64,000 bases of DNA from Candidatus Zhuqueibacterota bacterium (GCA_030950365.1 JAUZRQ010000045.1:54032-118031); one strand, 5' to 3'; positions 10,439-19,864 are shown, numbered from the stretch's first letter. Numbers and translations are program-made. Notes: generated from the sequence alone by a model not told the origin.

Positions 10439-12515
10439 GAATCAATACGGTTTCTAAAATTAACGTCAGTAATGCCAGAATGGCAAAGAATTTCCAGATT
10501 TCCCGCCCATACCGCAAACGCTTCAAAGCGGTCAGCAGGTCCTGCCGGGCTGGCAAAACCACCACATTTTTTTCGCCGAAATGATGGCGCAACTCGGCAA
10601 TGGCATCGGTGTCGGAGGCCACCGGCTGCGGTTGAAAGTTCACCCCGAGCACATATTTCAGCGCGCTGTCGGCCAGTACGTCGTAAAAACCGGTCTGCCG
10701 GGTTCGCTCCCAGGTCAGCAAATATCCGCCTTCTTTCACCCGCGGCGCCACCCGGAAGAGGCGCTGATCCGGGGTGCGAATGCTGAATTGTTTCCACGGG
10801 CCACCGCGCAGCCGGATACTCGCCGGTTGGCCGGCTATCACGAAACCAGCCTGAAGTTCACCACGTCCGGCCACATAACGCGCAGCGCGGTGCACCAGCG
10901 GTGCGAAAATGCCCTTGTACGGGAAATCCGACCAGTCCGTGCCAGCCGAAGCCATGAACACCAGCATCCGCCCTTCGCCGAGCGGTTTTTCCAGCAAAAA
11001 TGGCCGCTGATTGCTGTACTCGATGATCACATCCGTGGCGGCGTCCGGTAGCACCGAAACCGCAAATTTGAACGCCGGCGTGTCAATATGCAATTTGCCG
11101 TTGCCGGCGCTTTTTTCGAAAATATCGCGAAAGATCGGATGGCTATCGCTGATTTTGCCAAACCGCAGCACGGGCTTATCGGCCGCCATGTCGCCCACTG
11201 TGCCCGCCACCCGGCCAAGGCCGAAGCGCGCAAACAGCCACTCATTGTAATTGCGCAGATCCACGTCATCTCCCAGGAATACCACCACACCGCCGCCGCC
11301 TTCGACAAATTTTTGCAGTCGGCGGCTGAACTCGGCGCTCAGGGCCGGCAGGTTGCATAGAATCACGCCGTCGTACTTTTCAAGATCGATGGTTTCGGCC
11401 ACGCGGGCCTCTTTTTCATCGATTTGAAAATGGCGAACCTCGTTTTGCGGCTGCAGCGCCAGCCTGACATACAGGCGATCTTCCGCGCTGCCACCGATCA
11501 ATGCCAGCTTGATGGTCTCCGGAATCGAGAAGATCGCAAACCGGCGGTTGTCGAGAGGATTCTGGTCGTTTTCCAGCCGCGCCTCGACTTTCTGATAGCC
11601 AGCCGTCTCCGGCACAATCCGGAATAGCAGCGTGCGTTTTTCACCGGCGGGCACATCCACCTGCTTTTGCGCCGCGCGTTTGCCATTCAAAAATAGATGC
11701 ACCAGCCGGCCGTTTTCTTCGAAATCGCCATTATTGGTAACGGTGACGCGCACCTCGACCACCTTGTTCAAATCGAAAATCTGGTTGTTCACACGCACGT
11801 CCGTGATCTGCAAATTGCGGCGCTTCTCCGCAGGCCACTCGAAGGCGAACACCCGTAGCGGCTTGCCGTCGTCGCGGGCAATGCTATCGGCGGGCAAACC
11901 CAGGCTTCTCCCGGTCAGATTGGCCAGTATATACACCTCGCGATTCAACTGGCGCGTTTCCTGCAAGGTCTGCAACACGAGCTGCAGCACCCCTTCGCCG
12001 TCAAAATCGGCGGCGGTCTGCTCGATTTGATTCAACCATTCGGCGGCGCGTTGCGGGTCGTAAATCGCCGGTTCGCCCACGATTTGCGCGGGCCGCGCGG
12101 CCGCGATCAACGTGATTTCATCGCCGGGCTCGAGCGCGTTCAGCACTTCGAGGCCTTTCTGGCGCGCCAGAGTCAAAAAGCTCTTGCCGCGCAGCATCTG
12201 TCCCATGGCCAGGCTGTTGTCGATGACCAGCACCGCAGCGGTGCGGGCTTTTTGCCCCGGCAGGCCGCTGTCATTCTGGATGGCCGGCCGCATGAACGCC
12301 ATCACCAGCAGCGCGATGATCAACGTGCGCAGTATGAGCAACAGCCACTGGCGTAGCCGCACCTGACGGATTTTCTCCCGTTGCATCTGCTGCAGAAACC
12401 GCAGGGTACTGAACGGCAGCACCTTCAGCTTTTTGCGCGTGAAAAGATGGATCAGGATCGGAATGGCCGCCGCGGCGAAGGCCCAGGCAAAAATGCTATT
12501 CAGAAACGTAAACAT
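10386..12515 (-). CDS. BatA/VWA-like membrane protein with glutamine-amidotransferase-like region
   Basis: 709 residues. The N-terminus is the BatA (aerotolerance) membrane domain: a hydrophobic helix near residues 5-25 followed by IHLFTRKKLKVLPFSTLRFL and a second helix near 57-78. A von Willebrand A-like domain follows (about 95-230), but its metal site reads DNSLAMG instead of DxSxS. Next come a CARDB-type beta domain (about 240-330, ITDVRVNN...VTVTNNGDF) and a Rossmann-like region, with a membrane helix near the C-terminus (FFAILALLTLILETVLI). Proteins of this build are common in Bacteroidota relatives; their function is not settled. No MoxR ATPase or BatB is visible beside it. Confidence 0.75.
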   Translation of the reverse strand: MFTFLNSIFAWAFAAAAIPILIHLFTRKKLKVLPFSTLRFLQQMQREKIRQVRLRQWLLLILRTLIIALLVMAFMRPAIQNDSGLPGQKARTAAVLVIDNSLAMGQMLRGKSFLTLARQKGLEVLNALEPGDEITLIAAARPAQIVGEPAIYDPQRAAEWLNQIEQTAADFDGEGVLQLVLQTLQETRQLNREVYILANLTGRSLGLPADSIARDDGKPLRVFAFEWPAEKRRNLQITDVRVNNQIFDLNKVVEVRVTVTNNGDFEENGRLVHLFLNGKRAAQKQVDVPAGEKRTLLFRIVPETAGYQKVEARLENDQNPLDNRRFAIFSIPETIKLALIGGSAEDRLYVRLALQPQNEVRHFQIDEKEARVAETIDLEKYDGVILCNLPALSAEFSRRLQKFVEGGGGVVVFLGDDVDLRNYNEWLFARFGLGRVAGTVGDMAADKPVLRFGKISDSHPIFRDIFEKSAGNGKLHIDTPAFKFAVSVLPDAATDVIIEYSNQRPFLLEKPLGEGRMLVFMASAGTDWSDFPYKGIFAPLVHRAARYVAGRGELQAGFVIAGQPASIRLRGGPWKQFSIRTPDQRLFRVAPRVKEGGYLLTWERTRQTGFYDVLADSALKYVLGVNFQPQPVASDTDAIAELRHHFGEKNVVVLPARQDLLTALKRLRYGREIWKFFAILALLTLILETVLIHESKNEKGEKQHVVANA

Positions 12516-12644
12516 CGATGGCTTGTTTTCCCTGTTGAACTCGTTTCATTAGACTGACCGCAAGTCGTGAGAGTTTCCGGCCGTCTCGGGAGCGGTATTC
12601 GGGCAATTTTGGTTGCTGCATCAACATGCCCATTCACTGACCGG

Positions 12645-13442
12645 CTAAAATCCAAAGCGGCGAAACAGCTTGAACCTGGACCGCTTTCTTGGAGGGTCAA
12701 TCGGAAGGGGTTCGGGAACTTTAATCTCCTCACCGTTCATGGCTTTCTTGGGATTCACCTCAAACAGCATGCTGGCTGTGCGCTCGCCCCAGCGTTCCAT
12801 GATGAATTCGAACGCATCATGTACTATTACCGGACGGCGGGTAGTGTTGTGGCCGTCGCTGCCAATGAAATGCACCAGCCGGGCATTCATAAGGGCAATG
12901 GCCAATTGCCGCGCCGGTTCGCCGTAGCGGCCGATGAAACTGCCAGCGTTCACCTGCATCAGCACGCCGCGCTGCACGAATTCGTACGCGCGCACAGGAT
13001 TCTGCAAAATCCCAAGATTGCGCTCCGGATGCGCCAGAATCGGGATTTTGCCCTCCACGATGATTTCGAAAAACTTTTCATCGACAAATTTGGGAATCCC
13101 TTGCATCGGGAACTCCACCAAAAAATATTTACCATTTTGATTGAATGTGGTGATCCGGTGATTCAAATCCATATCGTGCTGATAATATATCTCCGAGCCC
13201 AGGTGCAACCGTAGCGGTATCTTTGCCTGCACCAGCCGGGACTTCAATTCTTCGAATTTTTCGAGAATTTCATTTTCCCGTTCATAATCGGAGTTATGCA
13301 AAATATGGTGCGTGATCGCCAGGTCGGTGGTTCCGGTTTCATAAGCCTGGAACACCATCTGCATGGTTTCATCCCAGGATTGCGATCCGTCGTCGATTCC
13401 GGGCAGGACGTGTGAGTGAATATCAAAAATCTGCATGGCCAT
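12645..13442 (-). CDS. CpsB/CapC (YwqE)-type PHP-domain tyrosine phosphatase
   Basis: 265 residues. PHP-fold metal motifs: HSH (H9, H11) in DIHSHVLPGIDDGS, HH in TDLAITHHI, the segment PILAHPERN, and GSDGHN near residue 215. DIHSHVLPGIDDG is the signature of the manganese-dependent protein-tyrosine phosphatases that dephosphorylate Wzc/CpsD-like kinases controlling exopolysaccharide length. No kinase or polysaccharide gene lies within the window next to it, so its partner must be elsewhere. The last 20 residues are basic (PRKRSRFKLFRRF) and may sit at the membrane surface. The first or third codon (both ATG) may be the start. Confidence 0.88.
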   Translation of the reverse strand: MAMQIFDIHSHVLPGIDDGSQSWDETMQMVFQAYETGTTDLAITHHILHNSDYERENEILEKFEELKSRLVQAKIPLRLHLGSEIYYQHDMDLNHRITTFNQNGKYFLVEFPMQGIPKFVDEKFFEIIVEGKIPILAHPERNLGILQNPVRAYEFVQRGVLMQVNAGSFIGRYGEPARQLAIALMNARLVHFIGSDGHNTTRRPVIVHDAFEFIMERWGERTASMLFEVNPKKAMNGEEIKVPEPLPIDPPRKRSRFKLFRRFGF

Positions 13443-13652
13443 TTCAAGTTGGTTAGATAATTGAGAAACGATTCATAAAATCAATTGCGAATTTTGTAAT
13501 ACTTCGGCATCGAGTGACCCAATAGATATCCCATCATTTATTAATCTTCGGACAACCATCGTTCGCCCTGAATGGGAAAGCATGTTGTTTTCACAACCTG
13601 CGTGTCCACGCCTTTGCAAAAGGATCGATCACTTTATCCAGAATGCCTACTC

Positions 13653-14399
13653 TCACACTTTTACATGCACGGCCTGAGCAAACTCGCTGATCAAACTTCG
13701 ATTTTTCCTGTTTTCCAGGATGTTGCCGGTGACGATGAACGATGCGCCGGCTTCCACACGAGCGCGCGCCTCTTCCGGTTTGCGGATGCCCCCACCGACG
13801 ATCAGCGGCGTCTGAATATACCTGCACACTTCCTGCACCATTTCGGTCTTCACCGGATAGGTCGCGCCGCTGCCCGCCTCAAGGTAGATCAGCTTCATGC
13901 CGAGGAATTCCGCGGCCAGTGCTGTGGCTTTAGCGATGTCGAACTTGTCGCGCGGAATGGGGCGCGTGTTGCTCATGAATTCCGCGCTGGTCATTTTGCC
14001 AGACTCGATGAGCATATACCCTGTACTGATCGGCTCCACGCCCAGATGCCGGATCACCGGCGCAGCTTTGACCTGCTCGCCGATGAGGTAATTTGGATCG
14101 CGGCCGCTCACAAGCGACAGGAATAGGATGGCGTCCGCGTGACGAGAAATTTGCATGGTGCTGCCGGGGAAGAGGATCACAGGAACGCTGGCGATGCGCT
14201 TGATGAGGCGGACCAGGCTGTCAAAACCCGAATTCAACACGATGCTACTGCCGACAAAGATCGCGTCCGCGTCGCCTTCGCAGGCCGATTCTACCAGTTC
14301 ACCAATCTGTTTCCGGGTGTGCCTGTCCGGGTCGATGAGAACAATGTATCCGGCACCTCGGCGTCGAACGACATCCATTAAGTAATTGTAAACCGCCAC
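13653..14399 (-). CDS. Geranylgeranylglyceryl/heptaprenylglyceryl phosphate synthase-like protein
   Basis: 248 residues, a TIM-barrel of the PcrB/GGGPS family. Visible motifs are YIVLIDPDRH (N-terminal phosphate/metal region), DAIFVGSS, FPGSTMQIS, KLIYLEAGSGA, PLIVGGGIR and GASFIVTGNILE (phosphate grip). The enzyme joins a prenyl diphosphate to sn-glycerol-1-phosphate, the first step to archaeal-type ether lipids. Members also occur in Bacillota and in the FCB bacterial group, where their lipid product is little known. Length and active-site motifs suggest an intact enzyme. Prenyl chain length cannot be judged from sequence alone. Confidence 0.88.
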   Translation of the reverse strand: MAVYNYLMDVVRRRGAGYIVLIDPDRHTRKQIGELVESACEGDADAIFVGSSIVLNSGFDSLVRLIKRIASVPVILFPGSTMQISRHADAILFLSLVSGRDPNYLIGEQVKAAPVIRHLGVEPISTGYMLIESGKMTSAEFMSNTRPIPRDKFDIAKATALAAEFLGMKLIYLEAGSGATYPVKTEMVQEVCRYIQTPLIVGGGIRKPEEARARVEAGASFIVTGNILENRKNRSLISEFAQAVHVKV

Positions 14400-14751
14400 A
14401 ACCTATTCCAGCTCTGCCAAGTTATTCCGTTTAGCATCTTTTTTGTAACGATTTCGTCTGAGCCGCTTTGAGGCATTCCAGCTTTCCGCACCGAGTAAAT
14501 AGCAAACGCTGAAATGTCGAACTCTCATCCCCGGCCCATTCTGATAAAAAAAGGGGCGAACTTTTTTCCATACGGCATCTGAGGGACGGAATGACGAAGA
14601 GAAATAATGTCAGAAAGAATCAATGCAATTTGTCCCAGGCCATCAATTTATCTTCTCACGAGTGCTGCTTTTAAATATAGGCTGCTACCTTTCGCCAATA
14701 AACGCATCCCGGTTACAAGCCAATATACATGTTCTCACCATCCATTGAATA
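14400..14751. other. Intergenic gap, nothing recognised
   Basis: This gap separates the AT-rich toxin-antitoxin pair from the GGGPS gene. It contains a run of eight A then GGGG near 14545 but no hairpin-plus-T-tract terminator, RNA or protein that I can support. The open frame at 14607-14885 runs antisense into the antitoxin gene and is probably a shadow. Confidence 0.5.
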
Positions 14752-14964
14752 CTATTCCGGGACCTTTTTCTGCTTTAGGAGATACTCGTTTGCTTTACGG
14801 CTTAATTCTTCTACAGAATCATTTTTCCATAAATCCTTTTGCCATTCAGTATAGTCAAAGGAGTCTCGCAGAATTAAGGCAATAAAACGCTCAGCTCCTA
14901 CTTCACCCAATTCTTTTATTAATATCTCCATCCCCTTTTTTTTAATTTCACTATCAGTTATCAT
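14752..14964 (-). CDS. Probable antitoxin of a PIN-domain toxin pair
   Basis: 70 residues, mostly helical and charged: MITDSEIKKKGMEIL at the N-terminus, then GAERFIALILRDSFDYTEW and a C-terminal part rich in K and E. I recognise the general pattern (GxxGAERFIALIxRxxFDYTxW) from small proteins encoded beside PIN-domain toxins in Bacteroidota/Chlorobiota-like genomes. Its DNA-binding fold is not evident. It lies immediately downstream of the PIN gene. Before the toxin acquired an 8-base duplication, its start would have overlapped the toxin stop by 11 bases, so translation was probably coupled. The pair is clearly more AT-rich than its neighbours, consistent with transfer. Confidence 0.65.
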   Translation of the reverse strand: MITDSEIKKKGMEILIKELGEVGAERFIALILRDSFDYTEWQKDLWKNDSVEELSRKANEYLLKQKKVPE

Positions 14965-14985
14965 TTTTCTCTCCCGGTAGCAGCA

Positions 14986-15420
14986 TCAGGAAACTAACAG
15001 GATTAGCAGCGATAATGCGATAATGGTTTTGTGGTTTTTTAATTTTCGCAAAATATCTTGATCAGTCGTTATAAAATATTTGGCTTTAGCTTCAACCGCA
15101 CAGGAAACATGCAATGCATCCTTCGATTTCAATCCCATTTTTATATAAATTTTTGCGCGTTTTAAAATTTCTGGCGTTTCGGTAATCAATATTTTTGCAA
15201 TTTTTCTCCATTTGGAAATGGCAATTTTCCTATAGATGAATGGATTATTGGCGTTTTCATATTCAAGGATATATGACCATACCAGCTCCAATTCGCCGTT
15301 TTGTATTTTTTCTTGAATATGAATTTTCGCTTCCGCTTCAAATTTCACTACAAGCTGATTTTGATCATCGAAAGGACGATTAAATGTACATGTATCCAAA
15401 TAGACTCGTATTAACTTCAT
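14986..15420 (-). CDS. PIN-domain protein (VapC-like toxin), C-terminus frameshifted
   Basis: 144 residues with the PIN ribonuclease acidic residues: D9 in YLDTC, E53, D101 in KSKDALH, and D120/D122 in TTDQDIL. Such toxins cut tRNA or rRNA and are neutralised by the partner antitoxin. After KTIIA (131-135) the sequence turns into LSLLILLVS and stops. An exact tandem repeat of an 8-mer at 15009-15024 causes this. Removing one copy gives ANPVSFLMLLPGEKNDN, a 152-residue protein with the NPxxFL ending usual in PIN proteins. The catalytic core is complete, so the present protein may still fold, but its last strand is altered. The toxin-first order is unlike classic vapBC. Confidence 0.8.
   Translation of the reverse strand: MKLIRVYLDTCTFNRPFDDQNQLVVKFEAEAKIHIQEKIQNGELELVWSYILEYENANNPFIYRKIAISKWRKIAKILITETPEILKRAKIYIKMGLKSKDALHVSCAVEAKAKYFITTDQDILRKLKNHKTIIALSLLILLVS
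15009..15024. repeat. 8-bp tandem duplication (GCGATAAT x2) in PIN gene
   Basis: The plus strand reads GCGATAAT twice in a row, at 15009-15016 and 15017-15024. Within the PIN gene the extra eight bases shift the frame by two and replace the C-terminus. This looks like a replication-slippage event and could revert the same way. Confidence 0.9.
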
Positions 15421-15448
15421 AATTGAATGTCAACTTTAAGCCACACTG

Positions 15449-18085
15449 CTACGGCTGCCCCACCATCTCCTGCAAAATCTCCGGCACTTTGCGCAGCGCT
15501 TCGTCCAGTTTTTGCGGATCCCGACCACCGGCCAGCGCCAGATGCGGCCGCCCGCCGCCGGAACCGCCCGCAATCGCCGCAATGCGCTTCACGATATCGC
15601 CTGCGCGCAGCCCTTTGGACTGGATCAGATCATCGGTCACTGTGCAGGCAAACGAAATTTTACCCTGGATTTCCGCGGCCAGCACGCCCACGCCGGAGCG
15701 CAGTTTTTGCCGCAGCGTGTCGCTCATGGCGCGCAGGTCGTTCACTTCGGTGGCGTCCACTTTGGCCGCGACATATCGGATGCCGTTGACGGATTGCGCT
15801 TTTTCCGCCAGCGCCGCAATTTCTTTCTGGGCCAGTTGCAGCCGCAACTGTTGCAGCTCGCGCTCCAGTTGCCGGCGCTGCTCCAGAAGCTCGCGCACTT
15901 TAGCGGGAAGGTCTTCGCGCTGGCACTGCAGGAGCTGCCGCAATTCTTCTTCGATGCGCCGCTCCGTTCGCACCACATCCTCGGCGCCTTTGCCGGTAAT
16001 CGCCTCTAGACGCCGGATGCCGGCCGCCGCACTGCCCTCGCTCAAAATGCGAAAGAAGCCGGCCTCGCCGGTGTGGTGCAGGTGTGTGCCGCCGCATAGC
16101 TCCAGGCTGTAATCGCCGATTTTCACCACACGCACCACTTCGCCGTATTTTTCTTCAAAAATCGCCATAGCGCCCATTTTGCGCGCCTCGACGAACGTGG
16201 TGGTGAAATCTTCGACTTCGAGGTCCTCACGAATCTTTTCATTGACCTGCCCTTCGATATCTTCGAGCGCGGACAGATCGATCTTTTGAAAATGCGTCAC
16301 ATCGAAGCGCAACCGGTCCGGCGCCACCAGGCTGCCGGCCTGGGTCACGTGCGTGCCCAGGGTGTCGCGCAGGGCCTTGTGCAAAAGATGTGTGGCCGTG
16401 TGGTTGCGCGCCGCCGCGATGCGCAGCTCGCGATTCACCCGCGCCAGCACCCTCGGATTCTCGATTTCGCCTTCTTTCAACTGCCCGATATGCACAATAT
16501 GCGAGCCTACCCTCTGCGTATCCACTACCTCGATGGCAAAGCCGTCGCCTTCGATGAGACCCTTGTCGCCGACCTGTCCACCGGACTCGGCGTAAAACGG
16601 CGTGTCGGCAAGGGTGAAGTACACCCGGCCGTCTTCCTGCAGCAAATGCCGGATTTCGGTCTCGGCTTCAAGATCGGTGTAGCCGATGAATCGCGATTCG
16701 ACCTCGCCTTTGGTCAGTTGTGGCCACTCTTCGGGCTGATAGCCGAGGTCCAGCTCCCATTTGCCGGCTTCGCGCGCTCGTTTGCGCTGCTCTTCCATGG
16801 CTTTTTCAAAGCCAGCCTTATCCACGGTGAAGCCCTGTTCGCGCGCCATCAGCTCGGTCAAATCCAGCGGAAAACCGTAGGTGTCGTACAGCCGGAAGGC
16901 GTCTTCGCCGGGAATTTCCGTGGCCTGTTTCGATTTCAATACATGCACGATTTTATCGAAAATCTCCAACCCGCGATCTAGGGTCTGGCTGAAGCTTTCC
17001 TCTTCGGAGCGGATCACCAACGCGATGTACTCCTCTTTCTCGCGCAGCTCGGGGAACGCGTCGCCCATGGTTTCTGCCAGAACGGACACAAGCTGATAGA
17101 TAAACGGCTCATGTATGTTGAGCGTGCGGCCAAATCGCGCAGCCCGGCGCAGAATCCGGCGCAGCACGTAGCCACGGCCTTCATTGGACGGAATGGCGCC
17201 ATCGGCGATGGCGAAGCTCAGCGTGCGGATGTGATCGGCAATCACCCGGTGCGCCACGCCGCCATCCGGGCCGGGATAATCCACCTTGGTCAGCTCGGAG
17301 ATGCGGTTGATGAGTGGAGAGAAAATGTCGGTATCGTAGTTGGACGCCTTTCCCTGCAGCACGGCCACCAGCCGCTCGAAACCCATGCCCGTATCCACGT
17401 GGCGCTGCTTCAGCGGCACCAGGCTGCCGTCTTTCTCGCGGTTGTACTGAATGAACACCAGGTTCCACAGCTCGATGAAGCGGGCGCAGCCGCCGTTCAC
17501 CGCGCAGACGTGCCCGGTCACGTCTTTTTTATCGCAGCGCTCTTCGCCTAGATCGATATGGATCTCGGAACACGGACCGCAGGGCCCTGTATCGCCCATT
17601 TCCCAGAAATTGTCCTTTTCATCGAAACGCAGCACGTGCTCCGGCTGAATATCGGTGACCTGTTTCCACAGCTCCTCGGCCTCGTCGTCTTCACGGAACA
17701 CGGTTGCATACAATTTATCCTTGGGCAGCTTCCAGACCTCAGTCAACAGCTCCCAGGCAAACTCGACGGCTTCTTTTTTATAGTAATCGCCGAATGACCA
17801 GTTGCCCAGCATTTCAAAAAAGGTATGGTGATAGGTGTCGAATCCCACATCCTCCAGGTCGTTATGTTTGCCGCTCACGCGGATGCACTTCTGGGTGTCG
17901 GCCACGCGCGGATGCGGCGGCTTTTCGAGGCCGAGAAAAATATTTTTGAATTGATTCATCCCCGCGTTGGTGAACAGCAGGGTCGGATCGTTTTGCGGAA
18001 TTACCGGAGCACTCGGCACAATCAGGTGATCCTTTTGACGGAAAAATTCCAGAAACGATTCGCGGATTTCAGATGCTTTCATCAT
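15449..18085 (-). CDS. alaS: Alanyl-tRNA synthetase
   Basis: 878 residues, full length. The class II catalytic core begins at the N-terminus (FTNAGMNQFKNIFLG, motif 2 region, and GMGFERL motif 3). The editing domain carries HTATHLLHKAL, with the second zinc site in CGGTHLHHTGE. The C-Ala domain ends with the GGSGGGRPHLALAGG glycine-rich motif. It charges tRNA-Ala in the cytoplasm and clears mischarged Ser/Gly. The gene leads into the PIN pair (28-base gap) and follows recX by about 30 bases; alaS next to recX-recA is a common bacterial arrangement. Two ATGs begin the frame, so the exact start is uncertain by one codon. Confidence 0.97.
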   Translation of the reverse strand: MMKASEIRESFLEFFRQKDHLIVPSAPVIPQNDPTLLFTNAGMNQFKNIFLGLEKPPHPRVADTQKCIRVSGKHNDLEDVGFDTYHHTFFEMLGNWSFGDYYKKEAVEFAWELLTEVWKLPKDKLYATVFREDDEAEELWKQVTDIQPEHVLRFDEKDNFWEMGDTGPCGPCSEIHIDLGEERCDKKDVTGHVCAVNGGCARFIELWNLVFIQYNREKDGSLVPLKQRHVDTGMGFERLVAVLQGKASNYDTDIFSPLINRISELTKVDYPGPDGGVAHRVIADHIRTLSFAIADGAIPSNEGRGYVLRRILRRAARFGRTLNIHEPFIYQLVSVLAETMGDAFPELREKEEYIALVIRSEEESFSQTLDRGLEIFDKIVHVLKSKQATEIPGEDAFRLYDTYGFPLDLTELMAREQGFTVDKAGFEKAMEEQRKRAREAGKWELDLGYQPEEWPQLTKGEVESRFIGYTDLEAETEIRHLLQEDGRVYFTLADTPFYAESGGQVGDKGLIEGDGFAIEVVDTQRVGSHIVHIGQLKEGEIENPRVLARVNRELRIAAARNHTATHLLHKALRDTLGTHVTQAGSLVAPDRLRFDVTHFQKIDLSALEDIEGQVNEKIREDLEVEDFTTTFVEARKMGAMAIFEEKYGEVVRVVKIGDYSLELCGGTHLHHTGEAGFFRILSEGSAAAGIRRLEAITGKGAEDVVRTERRIEEELRQLLQCQREDLPAKVRELLEQRRQLERELQQLRLQLAQKEIAALAEKAQSVNGIRYVAAKVDATEVNDLRAMSDTLRQKLRSGVGVLAAEIQGKISFACTVTDDLIQSKGLRAGDIVKRIAAIAGGSGGGRPHLALAGGRDPQKLDEALRKVPEILQEMVGQP

Positions 18086-18117
18086 GTCGCGCTACACTCC
18101 TCTATGATGCCTCGTCC

Positions 18118-18792
18118 TCAACGGTCGTCGGTTAACGAATCGCGCAAATTCGATTCGATTTCGTGATACAATGTTTGTACAATCTCCCAGCCGAAACCAC
18201 GGGAAATGAGAAACCGGGCCATTTTTTCCCGGACTTTCGGTTTTGGCTCATCCTGCCAGCGGCTGATTTTGCGGGCGATCAGGTCGCGCGCCAGCTCGAG
18301 TTCATCGGTCTGCGCATAAGCGTTGTCCACCGCGCTGGCGGCCAGCTCCTCGCCGATGCCGCGCGACAGCAGTTCGCGCTTCAGCATCTCGCGGCCCATG
18401 GGCCGGTTGCGCAACCGGTCCTCGGCGAAGCGATAGGCAAATTCGGCGTCGTTCAAAAAGCCCAGCTCCCGGCAGCGGGCGATGATTTTCTCCGTGATCA
18501 CCTCAGGATACCCTGCTTCCAGAAGCCGGTCGCGCACTTCTTTTTCGCTGCGCGACCGTGCGGCCAGAATGCGAAAGGCCCGGTTCAGGCCGCGTTTGTA
18601 TTCTTCCTCTTCCAGAATCTGCCGGATCTCCTCGCGGGAGAGCACACGGTCTTGCTCGATGCCGTACTTTTCGGCCACCTCGCGATCGAGCCCGAAGGCA
18701 AACTCGCCATCAATATGCACATTGACGCGGTTTTTGCGCCGCTTTTGCGGCTCCACCGCCGTGACCGTGCCGCCCGCGGGAAACTGCGCCAT
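18118..18792 (-). CDS. recX: Regulatory protein RecX
   Basis: 224 residues, made of tandem three-helix repeats: RAFRILAARSRSEKEVRDRLLEAGY, FLNDAEFAYRFAEDRLRNRPMG and RELLSRGIGEELAASAV. RecX binds the groove of RecA filaments and limits their growth. It directly follows recA (9-base gap), the usual operon, which supports the assignment despite low sequence conservation in the family. Confidence 0.93.
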   Translation of the reverse strand: MAQFPAGGTVTAVEPQKRRKNRVNVHIDGEFAFGLDREVAEKYGIEQDRVLSREEIRQILEEEEYKRGLNRAFRILAARSRSEKEVRDRLLEAGYPEVITEKIIARCRELGFLNDAEFAYRFAEDRLRNRPMGREMLKRELLSRGIGEELAASAVDNAYAQTDELELARDLIARKISRWQDEPKPKVREKMARFLISRGFGWEIVQTLYHEIESNLRDSLTDDR

Positions 18793-18801
18793 GATCCGGG
18801 C

Positions 18802-19851
18802 TTATTTCTCGTTTTTGTCGGAAGCTTCGGCTGCCGGCTCGGCCTCGGTCTTCATCAGCCCCAGCGCCTGACGAACCTTGAGCTCAATTTCTTGCATTAA
18901 ATCCGGATTTTCCAACAAATATTTTTTAACATTTTCGCGGCCCTGCCCCAGTCGCTCTTCGCCGTAGGAGAACCAGGTGCCGCTTTTCTGGATGATGTCC
19001 TGCTTCACGGCCTGGTCGATCAGATCACCGACCGCCGATATGCCGGTGCCGTACATGATGTCAAACTCGGCCTCGCGGAACGGCGGCGCGACCTTGTTTT
19101 TCACCACTTTGCATTTTGTGCGGTTCCCCACCACCTGATCGCCCTGCTTGATGCTGGCAATGCGGCGGATATCGATACGCACCGAGGCGTAAAATTTCAA
19201 CGCGCGACCGCCGGTGGTGGTTTCCGGATTGCCGAACAGCACGCCGATTTTCTCACGAATCTGGTTGATGAAAATCACGCAGGTGTTCGATTTGCTGATG
19301 GCGCCGGCCAGTTTGCGCATGGCCTGGCTCATTAGCCTGGCCTGCAGACCCATTTGCGCATCGCCCATTTCGCCTTCGATTTCGGCCTTGGGCACCAGCG
19401 CCGCCACCGAATCTACCACCACCACATCCAGCGCGCCGCTGCGCACCAGCGTTTCGGTGATTTCCAGCGCCTGCTCGCCGGTATCCGGCTGGCTGATGAG
19501 CAGGTTGTCGGTATCGACGCCGAGGTTCTGCGCATATACCGCATCCAGCGCGTGCTCGGCATCCACGAAAGCGGCCAGGCCGCCGCGCTTTTGCGCTTCC
19601 GCGATGATATGCAAAGCCAGGGTGGTCTTTCCGCTGGACTCCGGGCCGTAAATTTCCACGATTCGGCCACGGGGCACGCCGCCCACACCGAGCGCCGCGT
19701 CCAGCGACAGGCTGCCCGTGGGGATCACCTCCACCGCGATTTTGGCTCGGTTGTCGCCCAGCCGCATGACCGAGCCCTTGCCGTACTGCCGATCAATTTG
19801 CGATATCGCCAGATCAAGCGCTTTCAGTTTGTCTTCGTTGACGTCTGCCAT
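18802..19851 (-). CDS. recA: Recombinase RecA
   Basis: 349 residues from ATG 19851. I prefer this ATG to an in-frame GTG nine bases upstream, because GGTGGGAG forms the ribosome site just before it. Walker A is [12 protein letters not shown]-type [16 protein letters not shown] and the L2 loop [17 protein letters not shown] are intact. The C-terminal tail is acidic. RecA performs strand exchange and triggers the SOS response. I saw no obvious LexA box upstream, where the thpR gene ends only 13 bases away. Confidence 0.98.
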   Translation of the reverse strand: MADVNEDKLKALDLAISQIDRQYGKGSVMRLGDNRAKIAVEVIPTGSLSLDAALGVGGVPRGRIVEIYGPESSGKTTLALHIIAEAQKRGGLAAFVDAEHALDAVYAQNLGVDTDNLLISQPDTGEQALEITETLVRSGALDVVVVDSVAALVPKAEIEGEMGDAQMGLQARLMSQAMRKLAGAISKSNTCVIFINQIREKIGVLFGNPETTTGGRALKFYASVRIDIRRIASIKQGDQVVGNRTKCKVVKNKVAPPFREAEFDIMYGTGISAVGDLIDQAVKQDIIQKSGTWFSYGEERLGQGRENVKKYLLENPDLMQEIELKVRQALGLMKTEAEPAAEASDKNEK

Positions 19852-19864
19852 AACTCCCACCGTG

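Noticed and set aside
14607..14885. Plus-strand 92-codon frame near the toxin-antitoxin pair
   Set aside because: Half of it is antisense to the antitoxin; no domain, no ribosome site, composition like intergenic DNA.
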